The translations under genes and the position numbers were made by a program. Under the pieces are notes generated by a model. It searched no databases. It saw only the letters and a list, made by a program, of their open reading frames with translations, and had not been told where the DNA came from. Below, piece after piece: positions 20,701-31,352 of a stretch of 64,000 bases of DNA; within the stretch, counting starts at the first letter, position 1; every line of letters begins with the position of its first letter. Location of the stretch: assembly GCA_032716605.1 (NCBI GenBank), contig CM064512.1:26465273-26529272 (forward strand), read 5' to 3'. This DNA is from Paralithodes platypus. Lineage: Eukaryota > Arthropoda > Malacostraca > Decapoda > Lithodidae.

Positions 20701-21332
20701 ATTTTTTTTTACCCACCTCGCCGATGGTGCTCTTTGGCCTCGGCAGGTGTGTCTTGAGCATTCCGGGACGTCGCAAGGCCCTTCGCATGCCTCGTGCGGA
20801 GCATACCCCTGGCGGGTATACTCTCGCGAGTACTTGTGCGCACGTCGACGCCTAATCGACGAGGAAACCGCCGATGACTGTTGTGCATCGTCGATGTTCT
20901 TAGACCATCTGAGAGCATCGGCGAGCTGCCATGCAGCGTTGCAAAGTTTTTTTTTGTGAGAAACCCTCCGCGATGTCTCGCCGATGTCGTCGATGATCCC
21001 CGAGGGCCTCTCGGATCATTCTGCAATGTTCGACGATGCTTGCGAGGGCAATGCACTCTCGTGAGTCCTCGTCCCAAATTTTAAACAAACCGAACATTTG
21101 CGACGACCCGCGAGGGTCCACGCGAGGCCGGGCGAAGCATGCCATTATGATGCGAGGGTATACGTTTATTGTCCGACATGTCACGAATATGGGTGTCGCC
21201 GGTGAAAATCGTAAGAAATCGCACATGTGGGAAAGGGGCATTAGTATTATAGGTCCTACTTAAACTGCATAAAATCATATAATTTTAGCCAGAATCAAAC
21301 TTAAAAAGGCGTCATGGTGCCGAAGGGGTTAA

Positions 21333-21770
21333 GGGGAGGCTGACCCTTCATTTGACCCCGAAGCCAAAAATTTCACGATTTTTGTTGTGTCTAAAATGCT
21401 TCTTTTAACATAGGAGAATAACATAGGAGAGCAAAAACACCCATATCGCATCTGTAACCCCTCTTGCTCTTCACTGCATTTACCTTCAGATTCCGTTTTT
21501 CACACACTGTTCCCAACATATTTACCAGACCCTGCAAGAGCGGGTGCCCAACCCTGAAAGGAGTTGAAATAGGGGAGCTATCCCCCCGCCAAAGGTGGCT
21601 TTCTAGGGCCTTTCCTAGCTGATGCTGAGAGGGATCAGGATGAAATTTTGAGTCGTGAACTCTTCTGGAGGGGCTTTCGTGTCTGTGTGCAATGACCTAT
21701 AGACGTGAGGTCCAACCAAATTTGACCCACCCAGCCCCCCAATTTTTTTTTTTTGTATTTTGTATTTTGG
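21333..21770 (+). repeat. Family Y end fragment
   Basis: The segment starts GGGGAGGCTGACCCTTCATT directly after the TTAA at 21329-21332. It continues with CTTCTTTTAACATAGGAGAA, shared with the right end of the Y element at 13443-15048. The rest, up to a T-run at 21743-21754, is not matched elsewhere in the window. No matching inverted end was found. Confidence 0.55.
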
Positions 21771-23360
21771 AGACTAGTAATGTGCCTTTGGATCGAAGGC
21801 GGAGTGAGTCAATACCTGAATAGCGGGTATCCAAATAGGTGGTAACGGGAACTTGCGAGTTCCAACGTACAATCTATTGTGGGTCGACGATAATATTAAA
21901 TATGAGTGTTGAACTCATTTCGGCCCGAACAGAGAATCAATTGCTAGGGGGACATTGAACTATTTGGGAGTTTGTTAAATAAAGGATATGAACTTCCAAA
22001 CAACTGTCGAATTAATCCCACCTTAGTAGTATACGGAGAATTAGAAAATAAGTACTACAGACATAACTCCCGAAAACACGTGAATAATCTGAGAAATGGC
22101 AGAAACAATGCACAATTTAAAATTAGTAATAGTCAAAACATATTGACACCATATATTAAGAAACATTTCTTAAGCATAGAAAGTGACGTGCTGGAGTAGA
22201 GCTGTGTACAAGGAAGTGTTATAAAAACTGTTATCACTTGGTTAACAGCTGGAATAAAGACCCGCTTCAATGATGGTGGTGGTAGGTTGTGGTTATAATT
22301 ATTATAAAATTTAATTATGTATAACATTTAAGAAGAGGAGAGTATAAACAAATAAATGAACAAAACAGTGTTCCTATGGAGAGAAAGAGAGAACCTAACC
22401 CAGTCATACCAAGAGAGATAGGAACATCAAACTAACATATTCCCCACTGATTACTCCACATGACTGCATCTAGATTAAAGCCACAGAGAGCCCAAGCCTC
22501 ATCATTATCGAGTTTCTCTGTACTGTAAACATCAGAAACTCATGGTCTTCCTTCACAATATCAATATGTATTTATGCTTTTAATAGAGCCACAAATATAT
22601 CCATCCAGCGAACTGTATATCATTTGGTTATAATTGAAATGGTAATATGGTTCATTATAAGGATGTTTGTCGTTATCTTACGAGAATGATAGCCACAAAC
22701 ACATTGGCTGTAAAACCAACATCTAAAAGACCTTCAACCCAACTTATTCATGAATTTCCCTCCAGAGAAATTTAAAACTTGAAGTGGAGATGGCACAGGA
22801 ATTAATTGGTGGGTGGAAAAAGTTTCAATTGCTTTCAAGAAGTTATGTGCCTGGCGTAACTGAGGAAAACCATTTTAGTTGGAATACCGTTCTCAAAATA
22901 CAAGTACTATTAACTTTTCAGCGCGGTTTTCATACAACAATCTTATTCTCTCGCACGCAAACACATACACACACAAACCCACATATCAGATCATCGTTCT
23001 GCATCGGTATATTAAAACGAAACGCATACAAAATATCGATGTAAACAACAACATTAAGTTTTTGAGACAAAAAATGGCATAATGCCGTAAATACAGAGTA
23101 AGAATTTTGAAAGGTAGAACTTGCATTATGCAGTGATTACTAGAGTCGTCAATTTAGGAAATAATGACCGACAACTAGGAAAAATACAACTCATGCGTTG
23201 ACAGACTGAAGGCAATGCATATTTGTTCATTTAAGGAGATAGAACTGAGAATGCAGCCTATCGAACATTTTCGGAAATATATATATATACCGGTATGTCA
23301 TCAACCCAGGGACAAGTATTATTATGTAAGAAGGACAAATGTTGAATTTGTTTTGTTTTT
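21771..23360. other. No recognisable gene
   Basis: AT-rich sequence. Short open frames at 21972-22199 and 22784-23082 show no domain. A family-X-like motif is absent. Confidence 0.4.
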
Positions 23361-23705
23361 GTCTATGTGAGTGAGGGAATCAAAAGGCAGAACTGCCTGT
23401 AGCGAGTGCCTCCCCCATAGTTGAAAGAGTGACAGGGCTAAAATCAAGGGACGTGTGAGCCAAAATGCCTGGACACACAGAGTTTGAAGCAATTCAAGTC
23501 ATAGGAAGAGGGAAAAACTGATTCTGGGAGAAAGTTCCAGAGCTTAGCTGTTGAATAGAAGAAAGACTGAGAGTAACGTTTCACTCTTGGGTTGGAGAGT
23601 TGCACAGAGTAGGGGTGGGATTGTGTTGGAAGACGGATACCAACAATATTGTAATGGTTATGTGGCTAATTGCCAGAAGCAGTATTTGAAAGAAACACAA
23701 TAGTA
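23361..23705 (-). mobile_element. LINE-A copy 3, 3' end only
   Basis: Minus-strand reading gives the conserved 3' tail (GTGAGGGAATCAAAAGGCAG on plus) and the last coding part around the CAACTCTCCAACCCAAGAGT region. It stops after about 340 bp. Confidence 0.85.
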
Positions 23706-23775
23706 ACCTTGAATGAGAGACTAGACATATAACCACAGACATAAGATTGTCCACCTTTGGCGTTGTTTTATTCTT

Positions 23776-25070
23776 AGTGTATGAAGGAAACAAAGGGCAA
23801 TGCTGCTTGTAACAGTACCCCCCCCTCCCCCCCCCCCCCCTCTAAGTTGAAATATTTATAGGGAGCAAAATTCTAGGTATGCTAGAGTCAAAATGTCTGG
23901 ACATACAGAACTTGAAGCAGTTTAAGTCATAGTATGAAGGAAAGACAGATTGAAGGAGAGAGTTCTAGAGTTTCTTTTGAGTAGAAGAAAGACTGGGAAA
24001 ATCGGTTCATTCATGCAGTAGAAAGTTGGGGTAGGTATGTGTTGTGGTGTGTATTGAGACATTAAAGGAAATTAGATGTGGCAAGTTGATGAGACAAAAT
24101 GCTTTTGACTACCCTTTCAAGAAGTTCGTTATTAGTGGAACCTCCTCACACATGTGACCAGTGCTTAATACACGGGCGCACTGTGACCCCGTACAAAGCA
24201 AAAAGCTTAGAGGGGGTAAAAAACCCACGGAGATGGTTGAGCACAGCTAACTTCTGTGAAGCTATTTTAGCAAAGAGTAATGATATGGTCTTTCCAAGAA
24301 AGATCAGAAGAAAAAGAGACTCCACAAATATTGAGAGAAGATGAAAGCTTGACTTTTGTGTTGTTGAAGAGTAAGGAGTAGTCATGTGGACGATTTTGAC
24401 AGGTAGATAGATGGAGAAATTGGGTTTTGAAAGCACTGACCGTAATCAGATTTTCGCTTCCCCAATTGAATTAGTTGACAGATCAGAAGATAGACGTGAT
24501 ATGGCCTCATACTGTGAGTTTTGGAGTGATTGCATGCTGGGACTTATTAAAAATCTAGTGGAGTAGTGTAAGGTAGTCATTAGCATATGAGTAGATAGGA
24601 TTAGAGGTACAATTCAGAAGATCATTAATGAACATTAGTAATAGAACTGGAGGTAGGGCAGAGCCCTGAAAAACAGAGGAGTTGATATGATGAGTAAGTA
24701 AGCGATGACCGTTCTCAACCGCAGTTATGGAAAGGCCAGAAAGGTAATTTAGAGATAAAGGCATAGATAGAGGGATAAAAGCCGAAAAACGGTAGTGGGT
24801 AATTAAGTTATTTGTGCCAGACTATTGAAGACTATCGATATGTCTAAGCAATAGAAAAGGTCTCGCCGAAGTCTCAAAAGGAGGAGGACCAAGAGTTAGT
24901 AAGGTAAGCAAGGGGATCACCAGTAGAATGTTACTGGCAATATGAAAGTAGAATATGGGAAAGCAAATGCTTAAGAAATGTTGAATTAAGAATAGTTTTA
25001 AAAACTTTAGAGATACAAGAAATGAGAGTAAAGAGATAAATGTATACACAAATTGGTAGAAACATTTTCG
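23776..25070 (-). mobile_element. LINE-A copy 4, degenerate
   Basis: A second copy in the same orientation begins 70 bp away, with its own 3' tail interrupted by a C-run at 23818-23839. Minus-strand frames show KIASQKLAVLNHLRGFFTPS, LFALYGVTVRPCIKHWSHV, then YLSGLSITAVENGHRL (counterpart of the FLSGRS block) and YSYANDYLTLLH, the catalytic box with the first Asp replaced by Asn. Many frameshifts make it inactive. Confidence 0.85.
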
Positions 25071-25074
25071 GGCC

Positions 25075-25295
25075 GAAGGACGGTGCCTATTAAATATTGG
25101 TCGCTATCGCTCGCCAGGAAATATTTTACACCTAAATGGAACATTAGGTCTTAATAATGACAAAGACATAGGGCGAAAGGTCTAAATCCGAGACACTTAT
25201 GGGGTGAATGTCTTGAAATTCCAGAACTAATGGGGTTAACCTTGAGTAAGAAGGGAGTCCAGAAACATATAATTGCTCCATTTAATGAGCCAGAT
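25075..25295 (+). repeat. Dispersed repeat family X, copy 4
   Basis: GGTCGCTATCGCTCGCCAGG, GGGCGAAAGGTCTAAA and AACTAATGGGGTTAACC are present, giving the best-preserved full span of the family in this window. It is preceded by GGGCCGAAGGACGGTGCC, a degraded version of the GGCC hairpin seen in copy 6. Confidence 0.65.
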
Positions 25296-25639
25296 AAGAT
25301 ATACATTACATTATATCACATTATCTTGTAACTGGTAGTGTCTGTTACCATTACTATACCAGGCCACGAGGGACACCATACACACAGATAAACAGGTTGG
25401 TAGGTAGATAGATGCCTAGGTAGAATATCTGATTTATAAGGTAGATTAAGCTGTAAATTATGCTATAATAAGTCAGTAGCCAATTCATAATTTGGAAGGG
25501 TTGATTGACTTTAAAAAACAAGTTTCGTATCATGATTCCTTAATGCCAATTTTAATTATGTTTATAGTATAAACAATGTTACTAACATACGCGAACAAGG
25601 TTTGTATGTGACATACAACATCGCCAAACATCGCCAAAC

Positions 25640-25763
25640 TAATACATCGCCAAACATCGCCTTAACATCGCCAAACTAATTTGACAAACGTCATAAAATG
25701 TTAAACTAAATGGAGCAAAACATGAGAGAAAAAGAGGTCCAGCAAAAATACCAAACCCTGGCC
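25640..25763 (+). repeat. Dispersed repeat family X, copy 5, with ACATCGCCAAAC repeats
   Basis: Four variants of CATCGCCAAACTAAT lie at 25620-25685, followed by AAATGTTAAACTAAATGGAG and AGAAAAAGAGGTCCAG as in other X copies. It ends at the TTAA of a MITE. Confidence 0.5.
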
Positions 25764-25980
25764 TTAACCCATTCAGTATCAGTGGCGTCTGTTTAATTAT
25801 ATGCTGGCAACTATTTGACGATTGTTTCAGCTTAGGAAGGACCCCTAACCATTATATAGCTACAGACTATTTTAGTTGATCCATTTAACTCCCACAGATC
25901 CTTCTTAAGATGCACAACATTGCTGAAGTATAGCTAGAATATAATAGAAAATATTTCGCTTTTACGGAAGGGGAGATGCG
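25764..25980 (+). mobile_element. MITE family Z, copy 2 (right end diverged)
   Basis: It starts TTAACCCATTCAGTATCAG, then ATATGCTGGCAACTATTTGA and TCAGCTTAGGAAGGAC, all shared with the element at 35096-35299. A clear right TTAA end is not seen. Confidence 0.6.
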
Positions 25981-26094
25981 CCGATTTTTGGTCTATTAAT
26001 TTATGTATCCATATATTTCGTAGTTTCCTCGCTAGACCTCCATCAAGCTAAGAAAAACATCCGTTAGAGCCCCCTTCAAGATAAATGTGTATAT

Positions 26095-26345
26095 TTTTTG
26101 GGTAGAAAAATTTCCCGGCCAAAGGCCGGTTTCTTTTAAGTTTTCAGGCTGGCTATCACTTGCTAGGAAAAAAAATCGACTTCTGAATGTCACGAAAGGT
26201 CTAAAAATTGACAACGATATGGAGCGAAACTTGTAAAAACTGCCAAATTAATGTGTGGAACATCTTATAATCTCAAAACAAATGGGGCTTAGCACGAGGG
26301 AGAGAGGGGACCAGAAAACCGACCCATCTCCCCTTAAAGGCAAGG
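26095..26345 (+). repeat. Dispersed repeat family X, copy 6
   Basis: CCCGGCCAAAGGCCGG hairpin, then GGCTGGCTATCACTTGCTAGG, ACGAAAGGTCTAAAAATTGA, AACAAATGGGGCTTAGCACG and CCGACCCATCTCCCC. This copy shows the whole module order: hairpin, GCTATCGCTCGCCAGG, GCGAAAGGTCT, CTAATGGGG, GACCCATCTCCCC. Confidence 0.65.
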
Positions 26346-26477
26346 GTGTCGCCGGGCCAGCCACCCACATATCCCGGGGACCTCCATAACACTGACAGGG
26401 TTTGTTGGAAAAGTTTTCACCTTCTGGATTAGTTAACCGGTGTGGGATGCAAAGCTTGGTTTATATTTGTATGTTAC

Positions 26478-26965
26478 TTAACCCTTAATTAGCGGCGAGC
26501 AACATAAGTCGAGTTAAAAAAAGCTGGACTATGTGGCGGCGCTCGACATAGGTCGAGTGGCAATTTCAGCACGTAATGTGGCTGAGAGAGAGAGACAAGT
26601 GGTGGCAGGAGACTAGCGAGCGTATGACTGCTCCAGACCACCGCGGCGAACCTACTGACACAAATCTCAGCTCCCTCCTCCCTCTCTCACTCGCTACATA
26701 CTCAATTATGTACCGAAAGTACCGAATTACCTGCTTTTTGCACTCGCGTTGCACGGTTATTGCAAGAAAACTATCCATCATACAAGGATCGTTATGGTGT
26801 CATTCGAAAGCTCTGTTTATGCCCTTTCAGGGATAGGTACTTGTTTTACGTTCTGGGTCTTATTTAGGCATGAAAATGATCACGTAAACAGCCCTATTTT
26901 GGCTAAAAACACCCCGCTGTGCGGTACATATAAATAAACCGCATAGGCCGCTCGTAAGGTGTTAA
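26478..26965 (+). mobile_element. TTAA MITE, family M, copy 3
   Basis: A 480-bp element (26482-26961) has TTAA on both sides. It is almost identical to copy 2 at 13514-14001, differing by a few substitutions. The right TTAA overlaps the TTA at the left of the next element. Confidence 0.88.
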
Positions 26966-28819
26966 GGTACTTCACACAGTCAGGAATGCGAGCTAGAATC
27001 ACTAGGAGTAATGACTCCTGTTGATTCCTGGGAATACGACCGCGAGTGTCTGAAATTCCCCGTACACTCACAACACCGTAGGAGCCAGCGGGAGTACACC
27101 TGCGAATCACTGGGAGTCACTGGGAGTCACCAGGAATCACCGGGATAAAACCGGAAATGAAGTGCGAGTTATTGAAAAGTTGAAAATTAACGGTCGCTTT
27201 TGGATTAGTGTAATATACGAGTCGATTGGAGTAATACAGGAGTCACTGGGAGTTAGATAGGAGTCACTGGGATTCACCGAGCATCACTGGGAGTTGTTAG
27301 GAATGAGATGCGAGTGTGCCAGGCACACTATACCCACTATGAGGCTCCAGGCATGTGTTTGACCCTATAATTGAAATTAAATTTTCCTCAAGTATGTGTT
27401 TTGTAGGCTATAACTACAGTTCTCTAATATCATCATTAAGTATTATGATTATTTATACATCAATACAGACATTAATATAATACAATAAATCTGTATTATT
27501 ATGTACCGTAAGGTCATGATATCAATGCTTACTATACTTTACGAAACAAATATATTTAAACTATTGTCTAAATAGTGGATAGTTAATCCTTCCCACCTTG
27601 TTGTTTTCATTTGTTACCAATTTCTGTAATATTTCATACGATTACCTAAAATAGGTAACACTTATAGGTTGTGTTAGTTTGCTTAGCTTAGGTCAGAGGA
27701 GTTACAGAACTTCTAGATTATTGACCGGTGACTACAATGGCCCCTAAACAACCAAGCCATGATTCCGCTGGCTCAAAGTCTACCCCGGCGACTACAATGC
27801 TCCTCAAAGTAGTAATCCAAAACTCCACTCGCCACCACCAAGCGAACTTGACATTTCAAAACACATACACACACGTCTCCACCACTCTCGTTAAGTTAGG
27901 TAAGGGGATTTGCAGAACTTGTAGACTACAAGTAGGGTATTGTAACATTGACCATACATTGTTCACATTATTAATTACCTCAACTACCGTAATTTCCTTC
28001 TCTACACACAATCACTGGGTGAATACAATGTCTTGTGGGACATTGTACTTACACAGGTTAATACTAGGCCTATTAATAATGTTTGACCAAGAAGAGTAAA
28101 CTACCCGTATACTGTATATTATACTTTCACGTGAGGAGTATTACAGGTTTATATGAATAATATATTTATTAATCCACCTTCATTTAACTTTGAGATAATT
28201 TTTGAATGCACCTACAATTAATAAATACTGCACAATTGTTGGGGGGGGGGGGGCCGATGGGGGAATTCCCAGGTGAGTAGGCTCGCTTTGCTCACCACCC
28301 ACACCTATGACTAGTGGGCCCTTATTACATGTGCGCCCACTAGAGTTATCTCTGTGGGCGCCCCTGCCGCTTGGAGAGCATGCTCGGTGACTCCCAGTGG
28401 CTCCTGGTGGTTCCTGGTGACTCTCGTCAATGCCCATTGACCCTCAGTGACTCGCATGTATTACCTATCTTTATCCCAGTGACTCCCGGTGAAACTGAGA
28501 ACTGAACCTTAAACCGAAACCTGTCCGCGAATCAGATACCAATCACCGCGAATACCCAGGACTCACTGCGAGTCACTGGGGAATCACTGGGAGTGGTCCG
28601 ACTCGCGGCGAGAACTTTAAACACGGTGAACATTTTGTCGGACAGGGCCAATCGCCCGCGACTGGTCTGGAGTCACCGGGAGTCTAACAGGATTCACTAG
28701 GATATCGCTAGAGTCACTAGGAGTCATCGATTTTCTCCACAAATAGGCCCAGGAATCCGAATTTTCAGTTACTCCTAGTGATTCTAGCTCGCATTCCTGA
28801 CTGTGTGAAGTACCCTTTA
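26962..28819. mobile_element. 1.85-kb TIR element with GGAGTCACTGGG-type subterminal arrays
   Basis: The left end GGTACTTCACACAGTCAGG and the right end (minus) GGGTACTTCACACAGTCAGG match over about 45 bp. TTA flanks both ends if the element starts with A (26962-26964 and 28817-28819). The first and last 400 bp carry many copies of GGAGTCACTGGGAGTCACC-like decamers in opposite orientations. The middle has an unrecognised 123-codon frame at 27728-28099 and no transposase. The architecture parallels the element at 16596-21243, with different sequences. It is probably non-autonomous and Harbinger-like by target site. Confidence 0.7.
27728..28099 (+). CDS. Unidentified 123-codon frame inside the TIR element
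   Basis: ATG start; Thr-, Ser- and His-rich N-terminal third, then a CRTCRLQVGYCNIDH stretch and hydrophobic Thr/Leu-rich text. No DDE, HTH or other domain is recognisable. It may be fortuitous. It is listed because it is the only frame of any length in the middle of this element. Confidence 0.2.
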   Translation: MTTMAPKQPSHDSAGSKSTPATTMLLKVVIQNSTRHHQANLTFQNTYTHVSTTLVKLGKGICRTCRLQVGYCNIDHTLFTLLITSTTVISFSTHNHWVNTMSCGTLYLHRLILGLLIMFDQEE

Positions 28820-29121
28820 CGTGGTGTATTCACGGAGGGTGGAGGTTATAATCGTGTGTGCTGGTTTGTCTGTATATATATTTTAATAGAAGTTATTCCT
28901 CTCCCAGATCAATCATAATATGAATAAGATTGCCAAATGATAGCTAGCACAATATAAATATAACTATCTTCTTACTGAAAAGAAAACCAAAAAGTATATC
29001 TTGTGTTTAGTATAAAAAATATGAAGCTGAAGTTATTAAGTTTCAACACAATCTGTTGAGCTTGGCTGTACGAATTGCCCCACATTGGATGACATAATAA
29101 CCTCGTAGCTCTCAACCCAAG

Positions 29122-29395
29122 TAATAATGTGGCAGAGATGTAAGATAGTGGGTGATAACTGCCGCCACTTTGTCTTACCCAAGTAAATATTAATAATGTG
29201 GCAGAGATGTAAGATAGTGGGTGATAACTGCCACCACTTTGTCTTATCCAAGTAAATATTAATAATGTGGCAGACATGTAAGATAGTGGGTGATAACTGC
29301 CACCACTTTGTCTTACCCAAGTAAATATTAATAATGTGGCAGAGATGTAAGATAGTGGGTGATAACTGCGACCACTTTGTCTTACCCAGTAAAGA
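29122..29395. repeat. Tandem repeat, 69-bp unit, four copies
   Basis: Units start with TAATAATGTGGCAGAGATG at 29122, 29191, 29260 and 29329 and contain GATAGTGGGTGATAACTGCC. They are almost identical. Because 69 is a multiple of three, open frames with a 23-residue repeat arise on the minus strand. Confidence 0.95.
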
Positions 29396-30500
29396 TTCCT
29401 GCCTAATGACCTTACTTTGTTGTTGTAGATTTATGGGTTTTTAGGTTAGCATAAGGTGATACACTTACACACATTCACAATCACAGGTAGACAAACAAAA
29501 AAACACACAGAAAAACAAAACGTACACACATACTTATTCATAAACACACACGAGAGAAAGAGAATGAGGGAAAACAAACAAGAATAGGAAAATTGTGGTG
29601 TAAGGCGTCACATGTGTTCAACTAATGCATTGTTGAATTTTAAATGTCTCTCTACCCTATACCATTTCAACAGAATACCGAATATCTCTCCACAAGTTCA
29701 AATGTCAAATGTTGAGTCTGCATACGATCTATTGGTCACGTTCGAAGATCTTAGACATTTAAATTACAGTGTGTTACTTACTTTTTCTTCCGCAGGGGCT
29801 AAAAGTTAGTTACCCAAGCGTTCCGTCCAATTGCTACCTCCTCTAGAAAAGCAAGTGCCGTCTTCAGAAGCCCTTGGTATTATATATAATTCAATGTCGC
29901 TGCCTTACTGTGCAGGATATATCGTACTATATGCAGGATTCTGAACGACGGTTTATTGTATCACTCTTGACTTGTTAATGTTGTTTCAATTTCATCTATC
30001 AATTCAATTGTTGCTTCAAGTAACATGATTCGTAACTCGTATAACGTTATTCTAAAGTTGAATTTAATCATCTGGAATAAGCATTAATATATATACACTT
30101 CAAAAACCGCCCGCTGATTGAAGGGATTAACAGGGTGAATACAAAATTAAAATAAAATAATGTGTGGCATGAGAATATCACTTTTAATATCAGACACCTT
30201 TCTCCTTTTATATTACAAACTAATTTTCATATTAGGAAACAATTGTGAAATCCAAAGAGTTAATAGGTATAGAATCCAGTATTTTCTAGAAGCGCTTTCT
30301 ATGCTTAGGTACTACGTCAAATGTTACCGAACACTAAAAAGACATCTATTAGGAGGCTTGAATTTTGGTTTACAGCCAATGAAAATATTGTGTTTGTATG
30401 GGTGATTGCCATTATCTTTGTGCTTGTGTATACTGTATGTGAGTGTGTTGGATTGCAGATAAATTTGTGCAAGTATTTACCTTTTTTGAATTTTGTGAGT
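29396..30500. other. No recognisable gene
   Basis: AT-rich with a CA-rich patch near 29470-29560. Nothing recognised before the LINE-D fragment. Confidence 0.4.
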
Positions 30501-30984
30501 TTGCTGAGTTATTGTGGTGATATAGTGATCAAATGGGTATGGACAATGTGTAAGCCAGCATGGGAGAAGGGAAGTGCGCCTAATGACTGGAAGACAAACA
30601 TAATAGTCCCCCTTTATAAGGGTAAAGGTGAAAGAGGAGTGTATGGTAGCCACCGAGGAATATATCTGCTAAGCGTAGTAGGGAAGGTGTACAGTAGGGT
30701 AGTGATCGAGAGAGTGGGAGGGAGAACGGAGAAATGGATAAGTGATGAGCAGGGCAGATTTAGGAAGGGAAGAGGATGTGTAGATCAGATATTTGACCGG
30801 AAATATGTTGTGGAGAAATATCTGCAGAAGGGAAAACATTTGTATGTTGCCTTTATGAACTTTGAGAAGGCCTACGACAGAGTTGATTTAGAAGGTCTGT
30901 GGAAAGTACTGAGAATATACAGAGTATATGTCTGAAGTTGCTGAAAGCAGTGAAGAGCATGTTTACATAAGGGCGATATAGATG
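30500..30984 (+). mobile_element. LINE-D reverse transcriptase, N-terminal part
   Basis: The open frame to 30935 shows WKTNIIVPLYKGKGERGVYG, HRGIYLLSVVGKVYSRVV, DEQGRFRKGRGCVDQIFD and AFMNFEKAYDRVDLEGLWKV, the first four RT blocks. The first catalytic Asp (block A) is replaced by Asn in this reading (FMNFEKAYDRV). The frame closes at TGA 30933, and the RT is interrupted by about 1 kb of other repeats before resuming near 32050. Clade not assigned. The family differs from LINE-A, B and C. Confidence 0.82.
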
Positions 30985-31352
30985 AGGTATTAAAGCTAAA
31001 GAACGGCGACATAACCCGCTCAAATGGTTTAAAGTTAGATAAGTTTAGATTTAGGAAAGATATAGGAAAGCACTGGTTTGGGAATAGAGTTGTTAACATG
31101 TGGAATGCACTGCCCAGAACAGTAATTAGCTCAGAAACAGTTGAAAGCTTTAAACATAAGTTGGATTCCCATATGGGTGATATGGGCTGGGTGTGAATGG
31201 GAGCTGCCTTATGTGGGCCGCATGGCCATATGCAGTTTCCTGCGATCTAATGACCTTATGTTCTTATGTAATTAGGGTTGGGTGTGACAGGGATCTGCCT
31301 TGTGTGGGCCGATCGGCTTTTTGCAGACTCCCATTTTCTTATGTTCTTGTAT
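30985..31352 (+). mobile_element. CR1-like LINE 3' end
   Basis: The reading NGLKLDKFRFRKDIGKHWFG, then VVNMWNALPRTVISSETVES, is the C-terminal domain of a CR1-group LINE. After the stop come two successive 3' tails: GGGCTGGGTGTGAATGGGAG with CTTATGTTCTTATG, then GGGTTGGGTGTGACAGGGAT with CTTATGTTCTTG. The same double tail is at 16972-17210. It interrupts LINE-D. Confidence 0.75.

Larger units (their letters stand above)
16596..21243. mobile_element. 4.64-kb TTA-flanked TIR element with CGCCGA-rich subterminal arrays
   Basis: TTA at 16596-16598 and 21241-21243 flank ends that both read TGCCCCTTTCCCACATGTGC, an inverted repeat of about 24 bp. The left 350 bp carry about ten TCGGCGA/TCGCCGA motifs. 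The right 550 bp carry further GGCGA and GCGAGG motifs. A 3-bp TTA duplication is typical of PIF/Harbinger-type transposition, but no Harbinger transposase or Myb-like protein is present. The inside holds LINE tails, a LINE-B copy and an inverted/tandem repeat, so the element is non-autonomous and much invaded. Confidence 0.7.
16475..21332. mobile_element. TTAA-flanked TIR element opened by a larger insertion
   Basis: TTAA at 16475-16478 and 21329-21332 enclose ends CCCCTTCACCACCATGACG (left) and CCCCTTCGGCACCATGACG (right, minus strand), 17 of 19 matching. Only about 205 bp (16479-16598 and 21244-21328) appear to belong to this element. The rest is an insertion flanked by TTA. The ends and TTAA duplication are piggyBac-like. 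Confidence 0.75.

Noticed and set aside
28972..29320. Open frames with 23-residue repeats
   Set aside because: Produced by a 69-bp tandem repeat whose period is a multiple of three.
29122..29395. CRISPR-like regular repeats (also 34551-34842 and 35671-35931)
   Set aside because: Contiguous tandem units without spacers, in a eukaryotic context.
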